Shown: positions 9,301 to 20,500 of the stretch, in pieces
Layout of the letters: each line of letters begins with the position of its first letter
Position numbering within the stretch: the stretch's first letter is position 1
Origin: Nemertoderma westbladi
Lineage: Eukaryota; Xenacoelomorpha; Nemertodermatida; Nemertodermatidae
Assembly (NCBI GenBank): GCA_032718475.1
Contig: JAUCBJ010007567.1
Span: forward strand, 1 to 48,562
DNA length: 48,562 nt
Direction: 5' to 3'
The notes under the pieces: generated by a model
Told to the model about the DNA's origin: nothing
The model's database searches: none
Seen by the model: only the letters and a program-made list of their open reading frames with translations
Translations under genes and position numbers: made by a program

Positions 9301-9918
9301 GCCAAGGACCTAACGGTAATGCAGATAGAAAATTCTGGGGATATATCGTAAAATTGTATTATGAAAACTCTTAGAAATAATTTTATTATCATAACTCATT
9401 ATTAATTAATACTGTATGAGGCATGGGTATAAAATTAATTATTCAATTAATAATTAATTATAATAATTATTAATATTAATTATTATATTAATAATTAATT
9501 ATTAATAATTATGAATAATTCCATTAATGTAATTATTCCATTAACTTAAAATAAATTCCACACGATAATCACTTTCATCTTACTAACTTACATTAATTAC
9601 TTATTTGATTAAATTGATTGTTAGAAATCGTTAATTAAAATAATTATAAAGAATGACTCCTGGAATGTTAAAAAATATGATAATTAATAATGAAATAAAG
9701 CATAATAATTAAATAAAGCATACATAAAGTGCTGAATTATTGAATATAGATAATTCAATATTTTGTTATTGTCTGAGTTCAGCTCTGCGTAAGTCCGTAA
9801 GTACGATATATCAAACACAATATAATATTATATAATAACTATATCTACTGTAGTTAGTAACGGCTCTGGCTAATCATAACTGTTTGTTACTATTAATATT
9901 ATTATTATTAAGTAAAGC
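9301..9918. other. AT-rich spacer, no gene seen
   Basis: Very AT-rich, with many TTAATTAAT-type runs around 9400-9530. No coding region or recognised repeat. Confidence 0.6.
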
Positions 9919-10574
9919 TAATCTAAGTAATGATAAGAGTTATTGATAGATGAACTCATTAAGTTCGCACGGTAATCTAAGTAATGATAAGAGTTATTGA
10001 TAGATGAACTCATTAAGTTCGCACGGTAATCTAAGTAATGATAAGAGTTATTGATAGATGAACTCATTAAGTTCGCACGGTAATCTAAGTAATGATAAGA
10101 GTTATTGATAGATGAACTCATTAAGTTCGCACGGTAATCTAAGTAATGATAAGAGTTATTGATAGATGAACTCATTAAGTTCGCACGGTAATCTAAGTAA
10201 TGATAAGAGTTATTGATAGATGAACTCATTAAGTTCGCACGGTAATCTAAGTAATGATAAGAGTTATTGATAGATGAACTCATTAAGTTCGCACGGTAAT
10301 CTAAGTAATGATAAGAGTTATTGATAGATGAACTCATTAAGTTCGCACGGTAATCTAAGTAATGATAAGAGTTATTGATAGATGAACTCATTAAGTTCGC
10401 ACGGTAATCTAAGTAATGATAAGAGTTATTGATAGATGAACTCATTAAGTTCGCACGGTAATCTAAGTAATGATAAGAGTTATTGATAGATGAACTCATT
10501 AAGTTCGCACGGTAATCTAAGTAATGATAAGAGTTATTGATAGATGAACTCATTAAGTTCGCACGGTAATCTAA
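9919..10574. repeat. 54-bp minisatellite, 12 identical copies
   Basis: Twelve copies of a 54-bp unit (starting TAATCTAAGTAATGATAAG, containing TTAAGTTCGCACGG) run head to tail from 9919 to 10566, with a partial 13th. I see no differences between copies. The array begins about 35 bp past the stop codon of the CARD gene's last exon, so it lies in or just beyond that gene's 3' UTR. One minus-strand frame is open throughout (18-residue repeat), a consequence of 54 being a multiple of three. Confidence 0.97.
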
Positions 10575-10609
10575 TACAGCAGCAGGTGGGATAATATCTC
10601 TCAATTAAT

Positions 10610-11123
10610 TCATGATGATAGCAAATTCAAGGGCACATTTACATAGTTCGGAGAATGGGGAACGCTGCCAGTAGTTTTATATCGGATGTCGTTGATACGG
10701 TGAGAAGGCTGACTGCTGGATCGAGAGATAACGGCGGCAGAATGTCGGCGACGTGGGGCGGGACTCCCTCGACTGGCGGGATCCTGGCGGTTAGCGTATG
10801 CAGCGGCGTTGTAGGCGGTGGGAAGCTCGGCGACAACGTCGCAACGGTTGGACTCACTGTCAACCCGTTGCAGTTTATCCACCAGGTTGGCTTCCACCAA
10901 GGATTTTTTGCTTCCGCGCGGTTTTACTGCGCGCCCCGCGTAGTATATAGTGGGATGGCTGGTTGCCCTTGGTGGCGAACTTCTAGTTATGTTAAATTGA
11001 CTTTCAATCTCCCCTAATCGTAACTCTATTGGGCCCAACAACTTCTTAACTTCTTCCAGAACCCGCTTCCGGATGTTGGAGACGGCCAACAGTTCTTCAG
11101 CCTCCTCAATGCTGCTCGTTTGT
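10610..11123 (-). CDS. Terminal exon of the CARD gene
   Basis: Begins after the acceptor TTTGCTTTCAG and encodes 170 residues: QTSSIEEAEELLAV and VLEEVKKLLGPIELRLGEIE (helical, coiled-coil-like), then a low-complexity tail with RGSPAPRRRHSAAVISRSSS. The stop at 10610-10612 lies about 35 bp before the 54-bp array. No known domain is recognised in the tail. Confidence 0.65.
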
Positions 11124-11713
11124 CTGAAAGCAAAATACATTTCCTTATAAGGGCATATTTTTTTTTGCATGCATCGCATATATAGTTTATTACTAAGATA
11201 CTGAAGTAGTGCCATTCCCATACATACATAAGTTAAGGTATATCAAACAGACAGACAGATAGTTCTAGTTGTGCAAGGAAATAAATATAAATGTACGGAA
11301 AATAAAAAGTTATTATGAATAATAAATAACTTGGTACTAACTTGGTCGAACAACCGTTTTTGCTATTGAATAAGGGTTTGACATGTTTGTTTAAAACTGT
11401 TGAAAGTAATCTACTAAAAACTACAGAACATGCAAAGCTATACAATAGAGATGTGAGGATTTACTGGTTCAGAAATCGATAAGCGACACAGTAATACACG
11501 AACCGTAAACGCGGTGCACGGATATACCTGGTTACTCGATTTTTCAGCATTTCATCGGCTATGTGAGTTTGGCCGGAACCATTCAAGGCGTTGCAGAAGG
11601 CTGCCAACGAATTGCTTGGACCACTCCGTAACATGTGGTTTATAAGAACACTGGCCTTCCCATTGGTTGTCCTCTCCGACTCTATTAACTCAGCTACACT
11701 GTCTGTAATAACT
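10610..11713 (-). CDS. CARD-domain protein, 3' part of a spliced host gene (two exons)
   Basis: Two minus-strand exons: 11713-11528 and 11123-10610. The intron (11527-11124, 404 bp) runs from CAG|GTATAT to TTTGCTTTCAG|AC, and the exons join in frame (2 nt + 1 nt making Arg). The first exon encodes most of a CARD: VITDSVAELIESERTTNGKA, then HMLRSGPSNSLAAFCNALNG and SGQTHIADEML. This matches the GP-x-AF-x-FC-x-AL...GQ-H-AD pattern of CARDs. CARDs are six-helix death-fold domains that assemble apoptosis or innate-immune complexes. Helix 1 must lie in an upstream exon outside what I can identify. The second exon encodes a Glu/Lys-rich helical stretch (about 45 residues), then a Ser/Arg/Pro-rich, probably disordered tail, and stops at 10610. 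Partner domains (NACHT, caspase, kinase) are not visible. Confidence 0.75.
11528..11713 (-). CDS. CARD exon
   Basis: 186-bp internal exon preceded by an acceptor (TATTTTAG, 11721-11714) and followed by the donor CAG|GTATAT at 11527. It contains 61 complete codons in one open frame; the alternative frames hit stops. It encodes CARD helices 2-6. The unspliced frame would continue to a TAA at 11463, but the downstream exon matches phase exactly, so splicing is the better reading. Confidence 0.75.
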
Positions 11714-11748
11714 CTAAAATATGATAAATAAAACGATATGTTAGCCAG

Positions 11749-11938
11749 TTTTCATTAATTATATTATATAAAAATGGTTTAATTATGTTTATTAGATATT
11801 ACAGATAAATAAATAATATGTATATATACAGTAAAAAAGCTCATTTATTATTATTAATATTAAAATACCGAATGCATTTCGCGTTGGCTCTTCAGCGGTA
11901 AAAATATTGTGTAGCTTTCTTACTGTTCAAAGGGTGTA
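11749..11938 (+). repeat. Left terminal inverted repeat
   Basis: Starts TTTTCATTAATTATATT, ends TTCAAAGGGTGT. Complementary to 13769-13957 with only small differences. Confidence 0.9.
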
Positions 11939-12278
11939 GTTATATATGTCTCCTTTCTTTCAGTGGGACCAAAAATGTGGAATTCCCCCAAATTGAGTTT
12001 GAATGGTATAATGTACTTCTTTGTTGCTGTGGGCGTAGAGGTGTTGGGTAGTTTCACAATATTATCTCAGTTGAGTAACAATGGGGCGGGCCTAGGCGGG
12101 CCTTTGTGTCGTTGTGTTATGCCCTATGCATTAGCAATTTAATGAGGGTCTAAACAGTTTGATAAAATGGTCCTCGTAGATCAATAGCAAAGGTAAATCG
12201 TCAGAAGGACATTGGAAAAATGGAGTTATTACATTTTTGGTCCCACTGAAAGAAAGGAGACATATATAACTACACGAA
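11934..12278. repeat. Nested inverted repeat inside the TIR element
   Basis: About 45 bp at 11934-11980 (around TATATATGTCTCCTTTCTTT and CAGTGGGACC) recurs inverted at 12232-12278. The ~250 bp between them contain no coding sequence. It makes a second, inner hairpin and may be an older element within the outer one. Confidence 0.85.
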
Positions 12279-12393
12279 GTGGGGCCTTCGCGCAGCACGT
12301 GACTTAAATTTAATTTAAGTACTAATTCGAAAGTATTACTGTATTAGCAAATTTTAAGCAGATTTCGCCTAATCACTTTTTACCTCTTTCATT

Positions 12394-13650
12394 TCTATTC
12401 AGACATTTCTGACTCTAGCGGTATAGTGAGAACTGAAGATGGATTAGGGTCTCCAGCCCCACAAAGACACAGCCTATGGATGAATAGTACATACGTACAT
12501 CGGCCAAGTTTCATCTTGAATAACGGATAACGAAATGAGAGACGGATCTCACTTTCAGAAATTTCGCCCTCTAGCGGCAGACTGGAGGACTCCAGACCGT
12601 TTACTGCCCACCAAAGACTCAGGCCGACTTCTACTACATATCTGCTACGTTTCAGCTTGAACGGATCATAAATAACGAGATGGGAGAAAGATTTCACTTT
12701 CAAACATTTCGCCCTCTAGCGGCAGACTGAAGAACTGCACACGGATTAGCCTTCAATTCAATTCAATTCAATTCCTTCTTTCAAAGTCACAGCTAATGGT
12801 CTAGTACATATCTGCCAAATTTCAGCATAAATGGATTAAAAGCAAAGAAATGGGAGGACATTTAACGTTTAGACATGTGGCCCTCTAGCAGGAGACTATT
12901 GCTCTGATGGTGTCTGAAAGTCTCTCAAACGTCTCAACTTTTGATCATATTGATGCCTACAAATTTTCAACTTGGCAGCTTTAAATTCGACAAAGTTATA
13001 AGCATGTCAATATCATAACGACGACAACGATTTCACTTTCAGACATTTGGCCCTCCAGCGGCAGACTGGAGAACTGCAGATGGATTCGCCTCCCTTGAAA
13101 GTCACAGCTAATGGTCTAATACATATCTGCCAAGTTTCAGCTTAAACGGATTAAAAGCAAAGAAATGGGAGGGCATTTAATGTTTAGACATGTGGCCCTC
13201 TAGCGGGAGACCATTACACTGATGGCGTCTGAAAGTCTCTCAAAAATCTCAACTTTAGCTCATATTGATACCTACAAATTTTCAACTTGGCAGCTTTAAA
13301 TCCGACAAAGTTATTAGCATGTCAAAATCGTAACGACGACAACGATTTCACTTTCAGACCTTTGGCCCTCTAGCGGCAGACTGTAGAACTGCAGATGGAT
13401 TCGCCTCCTTTGAAAGTCACAGCTAATGGTCTAATACATATCTGCCAAGTTTCAGCTTAAACGGATTAAAAGCAAAGAAATGGGAGGGCATTTAATGTTT
13501 AGACATGTGGCCCTCTAGCGGGAGACCATTGCACTGATGGTGTCTGAAAGTCTCTCAAAAATCTCAACTTTTGCTCATATTGATACCTACAAATTTTCAA
13601 CTTGGCAGCTTTAAATCCGACAAAGTTATTAGCATGTCAAAATCGTAACG
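12394..13650. repeat. ~315-bp tandem array carrying a GCCCTCTAGCGGCAGACTG motif
   Basis: Two closely similar ~315-bp units (from about 13040 and 13355) are preceded by more diverged, shorter copies (12394-13030). Each contains the CCCTCTAGCGG motif and a second variant about 150 bp later. The same motif occurs inverted at about 47637-47650, so the unit is dispersed. No coding potential is seen. Confidence 0.8.
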
Positions 13651-13697
13651 ACGACGACGACGACAACGACGACGACGACGATGACGACGACGACAAC
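13646..13697. repeat. (GAC)n microsatellite
   Basis: Imperfect trinucleotide run of ACG/GAC units at the end of the last tandem unit. A short (CGT)n run at 27670-27684 lies in a related inverted context (GGTGTGGGCGAACCACGAAG at 27605). Confidence 0.9.
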
Positions 13698-13768
13698 TAT
13701 TTGCATAAATTGACCCACCCCCTAACAGTGTCAATTCGCTAAGGCTCCGCCAACTTCGTGGCTCGCCC

Positions 13769-13957
13769 CACACCCTTTGAACAGTAAAAAGCTACACAAT
13801 ATTTTTACCGCTGAAGAGCCAACGCGAAATGCATTCGGTATTTTAATATTAATAATAATAAATGAGCTTTTTTACTGTATATATACATATTATTTATTTA
13901 TCTGTAATATCTAATAAACATAATTAAACCATTTTTATATAATATAATTAATGAAAA
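13769..13957 (-). repeat. Right terminal inverted repeat
   Basis: Begins CACCCTTTGAACAGT and ends TATAATTAATGAAAA on plus; reverse complement of the left repeat. Confidence 0.9.
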
Positions 13958-14099
13958 AAGACCTACCGGCATATATAATCAAATCGAATAATACTGCTGT
14001 ACTTATACGGAAGTAGGTACCGGTCCGGATGATCAGGCATTCAGGCCTACTGGTTACCGGTCGACCGATACTTTCGACTTTATTGCTTACTGCAATAAA

Positions 14100-14800
14100 G
14101 AAGCTATATCCTTTAATGTTCGCGCTTTCAGACCTTTGGCAGTTTAACCCGCCAAATTAGAATGTCTTCTAGATAATAAATCGCTTTTTAGTCTATGACA
14201 AGTATTTGATTCACTACACTAGTCGAAACCAATCCGTGCGCGACCATTCACCCGCTGGATATTCCCGGGAGATTGGGTTCGACGGTTTAATTTTTTATTG
14301 CTATGTAAGCCTAATGTATTATTCGACTGACAGTATTATATAATCTCTGACAATATTATTCACCTTCGGTAATATTAACAGTTCCTTTAGGACGTGGCGC
14401 TTTATCTACATAAACAGAGTTATGACTTAAACTACTCACAACGATATGGCTTAATTATAATTCACATATATGGCGCATTCTTTAGGAATTGCTTCTTTAA
14501 CAGACTCACTCATACACTATGCTGCACAATACTGCACACTAATCTGCCAATCTTCACTGATTTTAGTCACATATAAAAGGAACACAGGCTGACTCATGTA
14601 GGGTCTATCAAATAACATTAGATTCACTTCAAACCACTTTAACATAAGTCACAATCGTTATTGGTAACCTTTCTCTCTTACCTTAGGTATATCAAGAATA
14701 TTGGGTTGCGGGGTTATTTATCGTTATTCCAAATATAATTATTCATCAACCATATTATGAAGAACTGACAGCAAATAGCAGTATAAAACAACAAGTCAGT
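14100..14800 (-). repeat. Diverged interspersed repeat, copy 2 (inverted)
   Basis: Reverse-complement partner of 300-978, diverged by substitutions and small indels. Key shared blocks are ACAGTTCCTTTAGGACGTGG, TGACTCATGTAGGGTCTATC and the TTCGCGCTTTCAGACCTTTG region. No ORF of interest. Confidence 0.6.
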
Positions 14801-15300
14801 ACCGGTATGTCAGCAATGAGACATAGGCATGCAGGTCCGCAGTTAAAGGATATATGCCCTTTATAATTAAACCTACTAGTGTACGACTAAAAAGCAGTAC
14901 AGCACAAAATACTTCCAAGCCGTTCTTTCTTTGGCTCAAGACTGAATGTAAACACTGCACATAGGCATTGCGTCATTTCTCGGAAATTTTCTGTACAAGG
15001 AGCCACAAAAACGCTCTCATTGGCTGACTGAACTGAGAGACGCCGTAGAACAAAGGAAATCAACACGTATGAATGTCAGCTGTTAACCGTAGTCATAGTA
15101 ACTACTGTTCAAGAGTAGCTATCACCCTTTTGCGTCACGAATTGCCATAGAATCATAAAATATGCCTTTCACAGTACACATACGGAGGAAATAGGTCTTA
15201 GATCCTCTAAAAACACTGATACAGCAATAATACGGTCTCTTACACTTATTAAATCAACTACAGAGTATTTTAATGTAAAAGATAATAAAAATAACGGGGC
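14801..15300. other. No recognisable feature
   Basis: Non-coding sequence between the inverted repeat and the 5' truncation point of BEL-1. Nothing recognised. Confidence 0.5.
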
Positions 15301-15354
15301 AATTCAGCAAAGGCTTTTACAGAGGATGAGATTGATCAAGCGGAATTAAAGCAT

Positions 15355-16743
15355 TTGAGATATTATCAAATGTGTGCCTTCCCTAAAGAATTCCATCTAT
15401 TGTCGGCTCAACGACCAGTTCTCTATAAACCCCTTAGAAAATGGAGTCCATTAATCCATAAGGGTTTGATTTGTCATAGATCGAGAATCCAGACTGTCGA
15501 CATAAACTCACAGTTTCGGTTCCCAGTGATAATCCCTAGTCACCCAATAGAATTGCAAAGAGCGATTCTATGGGATATACACAAGAGGTTGCATCACGCG
15601 GGAAAGTTACACTGTTTGTCGGCAGCGAGACAGCGATTCATTCTATTGCAGCCAAGCAGGGCAGTAGGCACTATGTACGACGCCTGTCTGGTTTGCAAGA
15701 GGGTGAACGCCAGAGCATTGGAACAGGAGATGGCTGAACTCCCGGAAGCGAGAGTGCAGGCATATGACCCACCCTTTACGAACACAGGGGTGGACTGTTT
15801 TGGTCCGATTGAAGCAAAGAGTGGACGGCTGACCCACAAGCGATGGGGTCTGCTACTGACATGTATGGCTAGTAGAGCCATACACATTGAGCGTGTGGCA
15901 GACATGTCGACCAAATCTCTGCTCCTGGCCTTAAAGAGATTTATGGCCAGGAGAGGACTAGTAAAGGCGTTCTACTCCGATAAGGGTACAAACTTTGTCG
16001 GAGGGAATAGCGAGTTGAACGCGGCTCATAAAGTAGCACAGAATAAGGAAATTTCTGCAGCACTTTTGCCGCAACGAGTAGAGTGGAGATTCAATACTCC
16101 AGAAAGTCCTTGGAGAGGAGGAAGTTGGGAGCGTTTAGTTCGCTCTGTAAAACAGGCCATTGCCAAAACGTTGCCTGTGAACAAACAACTTACCGACGAC
16201 GAACTGGTTACAGCTTTCATTGAAATCGAGCATACCCTAAACTCGAGGCCGATAGCTATGTTGCCAGACGGTGTTGCATTAACGCCGAATCATTTGCTAA
16301 TGCAGAGTCCAGCATTTCTTGTGCCGGCATCAGAACCCATTAGTGCCGACCTATATAGTCGTAAGAGCTGGAAAGTAACACAGTTAGTGGCGTACACATT
16401 CTGGGAATATTGGCGGGAATACTATCTTCCCACCATATCTACCAGAACAAAGTGGTACAAGACGGTTCGGAGTCTCCAAAGGGGAGATTACGTGTTGATA
16501 ACCGAACCCATTGTCAAGAGAAAGTATTGGGAGACGGGAGTGATCTTGCACACACACCCAGACGTGCAAAACAAAGTGCGCACAGTCACTGTGAAAATTA
16601 GGTGCAAGTGTCCGCACCCAAAAAAGTGTAAAACTAATGGTTTACACACCTTGGACCGACCGGTCCAAGATATTGTGTTATTAGAGGAGACACGTATCGA
16701 GACGGGAGATTATAATTTGTCTCCTGCCTCAAAACTGAATTAG
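15355..16743 (+). CDS. BEL/Pao integrase with C-terminal DUF5641-like domain (462 codons)
   Basis: Zinc-binding N-domain with DIHKRLHHAGK and the CLVCKR pair (about residues 64-116). Integrase catalytic core with NTGVDCFGP (D1), FYSDKGTNFVGG (D2) and SPWRGGSWERLVRSVK (E). The GSWERLVRSVK block is typical of BEL/Pao. The C-terminus (VRSLQRGDYVLI...KYWETGVILHTHP...LDRPVQDIVLLE) matches the DUF5641 domain of these integrases and carries an extra Cys-rich loop (KCPHPKKCK). The frame stays open upstream (FTEDEIDQAEL) to about 15310, the usual RNase H-integrase linker, so the ATG at 15355 is not the native start. All catalytic residues are present. The protein would integrate the element's cDNA. 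Confidence 0.9.
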   Translation: MRYYQMCAFPKEFHLLSAQRPVLYKPLRKWSPLIHKGLICHRSRIQTVDINSQFRFPVIIPSHPIELQRAILWDIHKRLHHAGKLHCLSAARQRFILLQPSRAVGTMYDACLVCKRVNARALEQEMAELPEARVQAYDPPFTNTGVDCFGPIEAKSGRLTHKRWGLLLTCMASRAIHIERVADMSTKSLLLALKRFMARRGLVKAFYSDKGTNFVGGNSELNAAHKVAQNKEISAALLPQRVEWRFNTPESPWRGGSWERLVRSVKQAIAKTLPVNKQLTDDELVTAFIEIEHTLNSRPIAMLPDGVALTPNHLLMQSPAFLVPASEPISADLYSRKSWKVTQLVAYTFWEYWREYYLPTISTRTKWYKTVRSLQRGDYVLITEPIVKRKYWETGVILHTHPDVQNKVRTVTVKIRCKCPHPKKCKTNGLHTLDRPVQDIVLLEETRIETGDYNLSPASKLN

Positions 16744-17501
16744 TGTTGGACGCAACTCACTTCGTATGCATTCCTCGTATGCAAATACAAGGAAATGCAT
16801 AGGAGCGGGGTTGTGGTGATTTGCGTTGAGTTTTGTCTGGTGGGTATCAAAACAAAATTTTATTTTCAAAATTTTGGAAAATTAGAAAATTTTAAAAATT
16901 AGAAGTGAACCCAAGACAATTCCAGACGCTGTGTATAGACGCGTTTTAGAATTCGTCTATAGATAACAGTAATTTGAAAAGTCGTGAAGCCTGGAAAATA
17001 GCATTTAGAAACCATGGTGACGGCTATATTACGTAGGAGTGTAAATTGAGTTTAGCAACTTCCACAGATTGGTGCCAACAGTGCAACTAAGGTGCTAAAG
17101 GTTAGTAGCACCAGAGGCGTGCACGGACCCCACTCAGTAGTTTGCAGGATGTGTGATGTTCGATTATCAAACCTGTGGGTTTGGTATAGTCGAGTATTGT
17201 GGCTATGGTCCTTTCTAACTACTGTAGTTTAGTACGAGTAATGGGAGTAGTTTGGGCATCAAAAAGTGAGTTGGTCACGGCCAGTTTATCTCCAAAGTTT
17301 TTGCGCTATGCATGGGAATAGGTTAGAGGATAGTTAGTTAGGAAGAGACGGGATCTAGAGAGTCGAACCTGAACTGCTGGAAGGCGGGGGGGGTTCGGGA
17401 GGTCTGTCCTTCGGCGACATCTAACTGATACTCTACCCACAGTGTAGTTGGTTACGTAACGGCACTTATTGGGATATATATATGTATATACGCGTAACAT
17501 A
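16744..17501 (+). other. BEL-1 spacer between integrase and downstream ORF
   Basis: Non-coding. It holds a hairpin at about 16764-16802 (arms ATGCATTCCT and AGGAAATGCAT), AT-rich mirror-like runs around 16850-16900, the first of four shared palindromes (17160-17193), and a G run at 17384-17392. On the minus strand, 17350-17440 has weak tRNA-like boxes. A subgenomic promoter or splice acceptor for the next ORF might lie here; none is clear. Confidence 0.4.
17160..17193. repeat. Shared palindromic hairpin, copy 1
   Basis: Core CAAACCTGTGGGTTTG (17168-17183). Outer arms TCGA(T)TAT / ATA(G)TCGA extend the stem with one bulge. It lies in the spacer before the downstream ORF. Confidence 0.85.
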
Positions 17502-20500
17502 ATGGAGAGGGATATTAGAGCGCAACCTCGCAGAGGATTTACTGCCAGAGAGGAGGCGGAGCTACCATTCGCGCGACCGGGATGTAAAGACTCTAACGTT
17601 TACTACCATGGGCGGTCCGTGATGGAGCTGAACGGAAAGTACAAGCCAAGTTATGATAAAGAATTACGGAGAGAAAGAATGAGAGCGTTGGGGGACCGGA
17701 TGGAAGTTTTGCGGAGAGAGTATCGCACGCGGTATCCCTACGACTTTGCTTTGGACGTGTGCGACATTAGCGCAGATCCGGACGAGGAAATCGCACGACT
17801 ATACCATATGAATATGTATTTACGACATGAGGAGCCTCTACCTGCAGTCCGAGACCAGTTCGACGGAATGCACCTGTATCGGAGGACTCGAGGCGAGGAT
17901 CAGGAGACGCCGAAAGTCTTCAGCGTATACAAGCTCTTCTACAAGTGTGGTGAATGCATGAATAAACAGGACGTGGCGATTCCCGACCGATTAGACGAGC
18001 AACATCCGGAACCGATATTAACGCGATGTCCAGCTCACCAATTCCTTAGATATAACGAGGGAGGTTACCCGATGAGCAACCCGATGATCAGTATCGACTT
18101 CAGCGGAAAGCGACCTCCGAGACCCATTACGCCGACCGTTACGACATTAGATCCGTATACGGAGATTAAACCCTGTTCGACACCCAGTTTGATAGAGACG
18201 GCAGCGGCCATTTCGCTGTACCGAGCCTATAAGGATCTAGAGGCGCGGCGCGAAGCGGCGCGGGACTCGGGTACCAAACCCGCGGGTTTGGAGCTCTCGA
18301 GTCCCTGGACTGCGTTTACTTCACCTCACCGAGTGAGAAGCCTCACGCCTGAGCATCAGGACGACATAGACGCGTTGCGGCAGGAGGAGCGAGCGGCGAA
18401 GGCGAAGGAATTATTTGAGAACAGGATAGCGGAGTATAATAAGACCACGGATAGACATCAAGAGGAGACGAGGAGAGTGACCGGATTTGTTCCACAGGTC
18501 GTATCTCAACCCGGACCGGTGTATTATTCCGACGGCACTGAACCTGCGATATTAGTAGATCATCCGGAGTCGCGAGAAGCGATACGATTCTTGCCGATGG
18601 TAAGAATGGCGGACCATTGGAACGTCGACTGTCTACGGGAAGTTTTATGCGCGAAGTTCTTGCGTGATGTCCCAATGCAGATCACAGATTATGACACGTT
18701 GGATAAGATTGGAGCTCCGGGAAAGGAGAGTAAGCTATTCGGATGGTTGGATAAGTACATCAAGGTATGGGTCGCGGTGGCTACATTCCCAGACGACGAG
18801 GAGGTAGACCAGACGTGGCTGAGGAGGAAGGGTTCTTATACCCGATATGATGACCACAAGGCGATCGAGCGCATGTGGACCCCATCAGATGAGATTCAGC
18901 GTCAGTGGAGGAAAACGGAGGAATCACTGCAGGATTGGAGAGTGATGTTCTACGACAATGAAGGAGGGTCCCATCAGGAATGTTTGACCAGCAAGTGTAT
19001 TCAAATTCGTGCGGCCGATGGTGTGACTCATGTGTTTATGCGTGTGAGGGCGGATCGAGAGAGACCGGAGCCCATCATAACGACACAATATCGGAAGGGA
19101 AAGGATCCTAGGGAACAGATTTTGGAGGTATGCAGGCGAGGAGGTATGCACGGAGCGGAGCGTATCGACGCCAGGATGTTACCCAAGAAAGTTAGAGAGG
19201 CTATTCTCAACCAAGATTACGTCAAGGTGGGATCGGGAGTCCAGAGCGATTTGGAGAGCGACTTCAACGCCATGACTGATCCGGAAGATAGATTGCCTAG
19301 ACCGTTTGTCGACACCAAGCTATTGTTGCTATGGGCACAGGATATTGGAATTTATAGGGAGTATCCCAACTCTGCCAAGACTGGTATGGGCTTTATAGCA
19401 CACTTGTTGTATAATTGGGACTTTAAGTTAAAGACGCAAAAGAAGTATGAGGAGGCGTACGGCGAATACAACACGCCACCGGGAGCGGAGTTCAAATCCC
19501 ACTTCAAGCGGCAAGCGTTAGTGTATTGGAACATTTGCGCGCCACCCCGTGCGTCGCTACAATATTATTTGGTGCTTGAGTCGAACACGGTGACTTGTTT
19601 ATTAGCGGATATCGTTGCGCGAGTTTTGAAGCGTCATCCATTGGTATTCGGAGGAGATCAATACGTTCGCTCGAAAGGGGGAATCCAATCCGACGTGATG
19701 AAGCGTTTCTTAACCCCGTTCTTCAACCAATCGTTAGAGAATACGTCGATGGTGAGGAGAGGATTAGCGATATTCGAAGGAATATATCGACAGAATATCG
19801 GAGATTTGGGAGACCGACCGTCGATGGAATATCCGACGCCAGAAGCTTTGGAGAAGTGGTTCGGGAATCAAACCCGCGGGTTTGGTACTCCCTTCCACTC
19901 GGAGGCTGATAGACCTGTTAAGGAGGGCTGGCCGGAGACTTTAGTAGAGGTGTTCGGAGTAGATCTTCCGGTGGAGAAGACATATCCGAAACGAACACGG
20001 GAGGAAATATTGGAGATAGAGGACAAGGGCGAGGATGTTTACTTTGTTCCGGATCGACAACCGTTGACCGGAGAGGACGACATCGTATTAGACATTGGGA
20101 AGGAAGGAAGTGCGAAACCGATTGGAGACCTCATATACGAGAGGGCCTGGTTTCCACAAGCGCGTAGGTGCAAATTGTGCGGCAGCACAAGGCACAATCT
20201 AAAGTCGTGCGACGCGGTAATAGAGGCGGCGCATAAGGTCTGTCGTTGGTGTAATGAGACCGACCATTCGTTTCATACGTGCACCGTCTTCATTTCTCAA
20301 TGCGCATATTGTGGAGTAAAGGGACATCGTAGCACGAGATGTCAGCTGCGAGATGATTCCTTTCAAAACCATAGCGCTAACCTACTTCGGGAGATGTTAG
20401 ATAAGTGGGAGAGTGTGGCGGATTACCATATTCAAGCACAGATGCGTTGGTTACCATTTAAAGCGGGATATGGGTTTTGGGCGGTAGACCCATCGCATGT

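Larger units (their letters stand above)
11749..13957. mobile_element. 2.2-kb terminal-inverted-repeat element (non-autonomous)
   Basis: About 190-bp terminal inverted repeats at 11749-11938 and 13769-13957, nearly identical on opposite strands. The interior contains a second, nested inverted repeat and a ~315-bp tandem array. No transposase is present, so it is a MITE-like or larger non-autonomous element. It sits 35 bp upstream of the CARD exon's acceptor, i.e. in that gene's intron. The exact ends and target duplication could not be fixed because the flanks are AT-rich. Confidence 0.85.

Noticed and set aside
9078-9392. ORF with LGHVVLGPTV repeats
   Set aside because: Product of the 30-bp minisatellite; no start context or homology.
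9090-10574. Tandem repeats as a CRISPR array
   Set aside because: The units are directly contiguous with no unique spacers, and the DNA is eukaryotic.
9918-10604. 228-codon minus-strand ORF with an 18-residue repeat
   Set aside because: It is the 54-bp minisatellite read in its one stop-free frame. 54 is a multiple of three, so the frame stays open by arithmetic. It lies out of frame with the CARD exon.
17306-17460. tRNA gene on the minus strand before the BEL-1 downstream ORF
   Set aside because: GGTAGAGTATCAG and GGTTCGACTCT look like A and B boxes, but the spacing is too long and no cloverleaf closes. At most a degenerate tRNA-like sequence.
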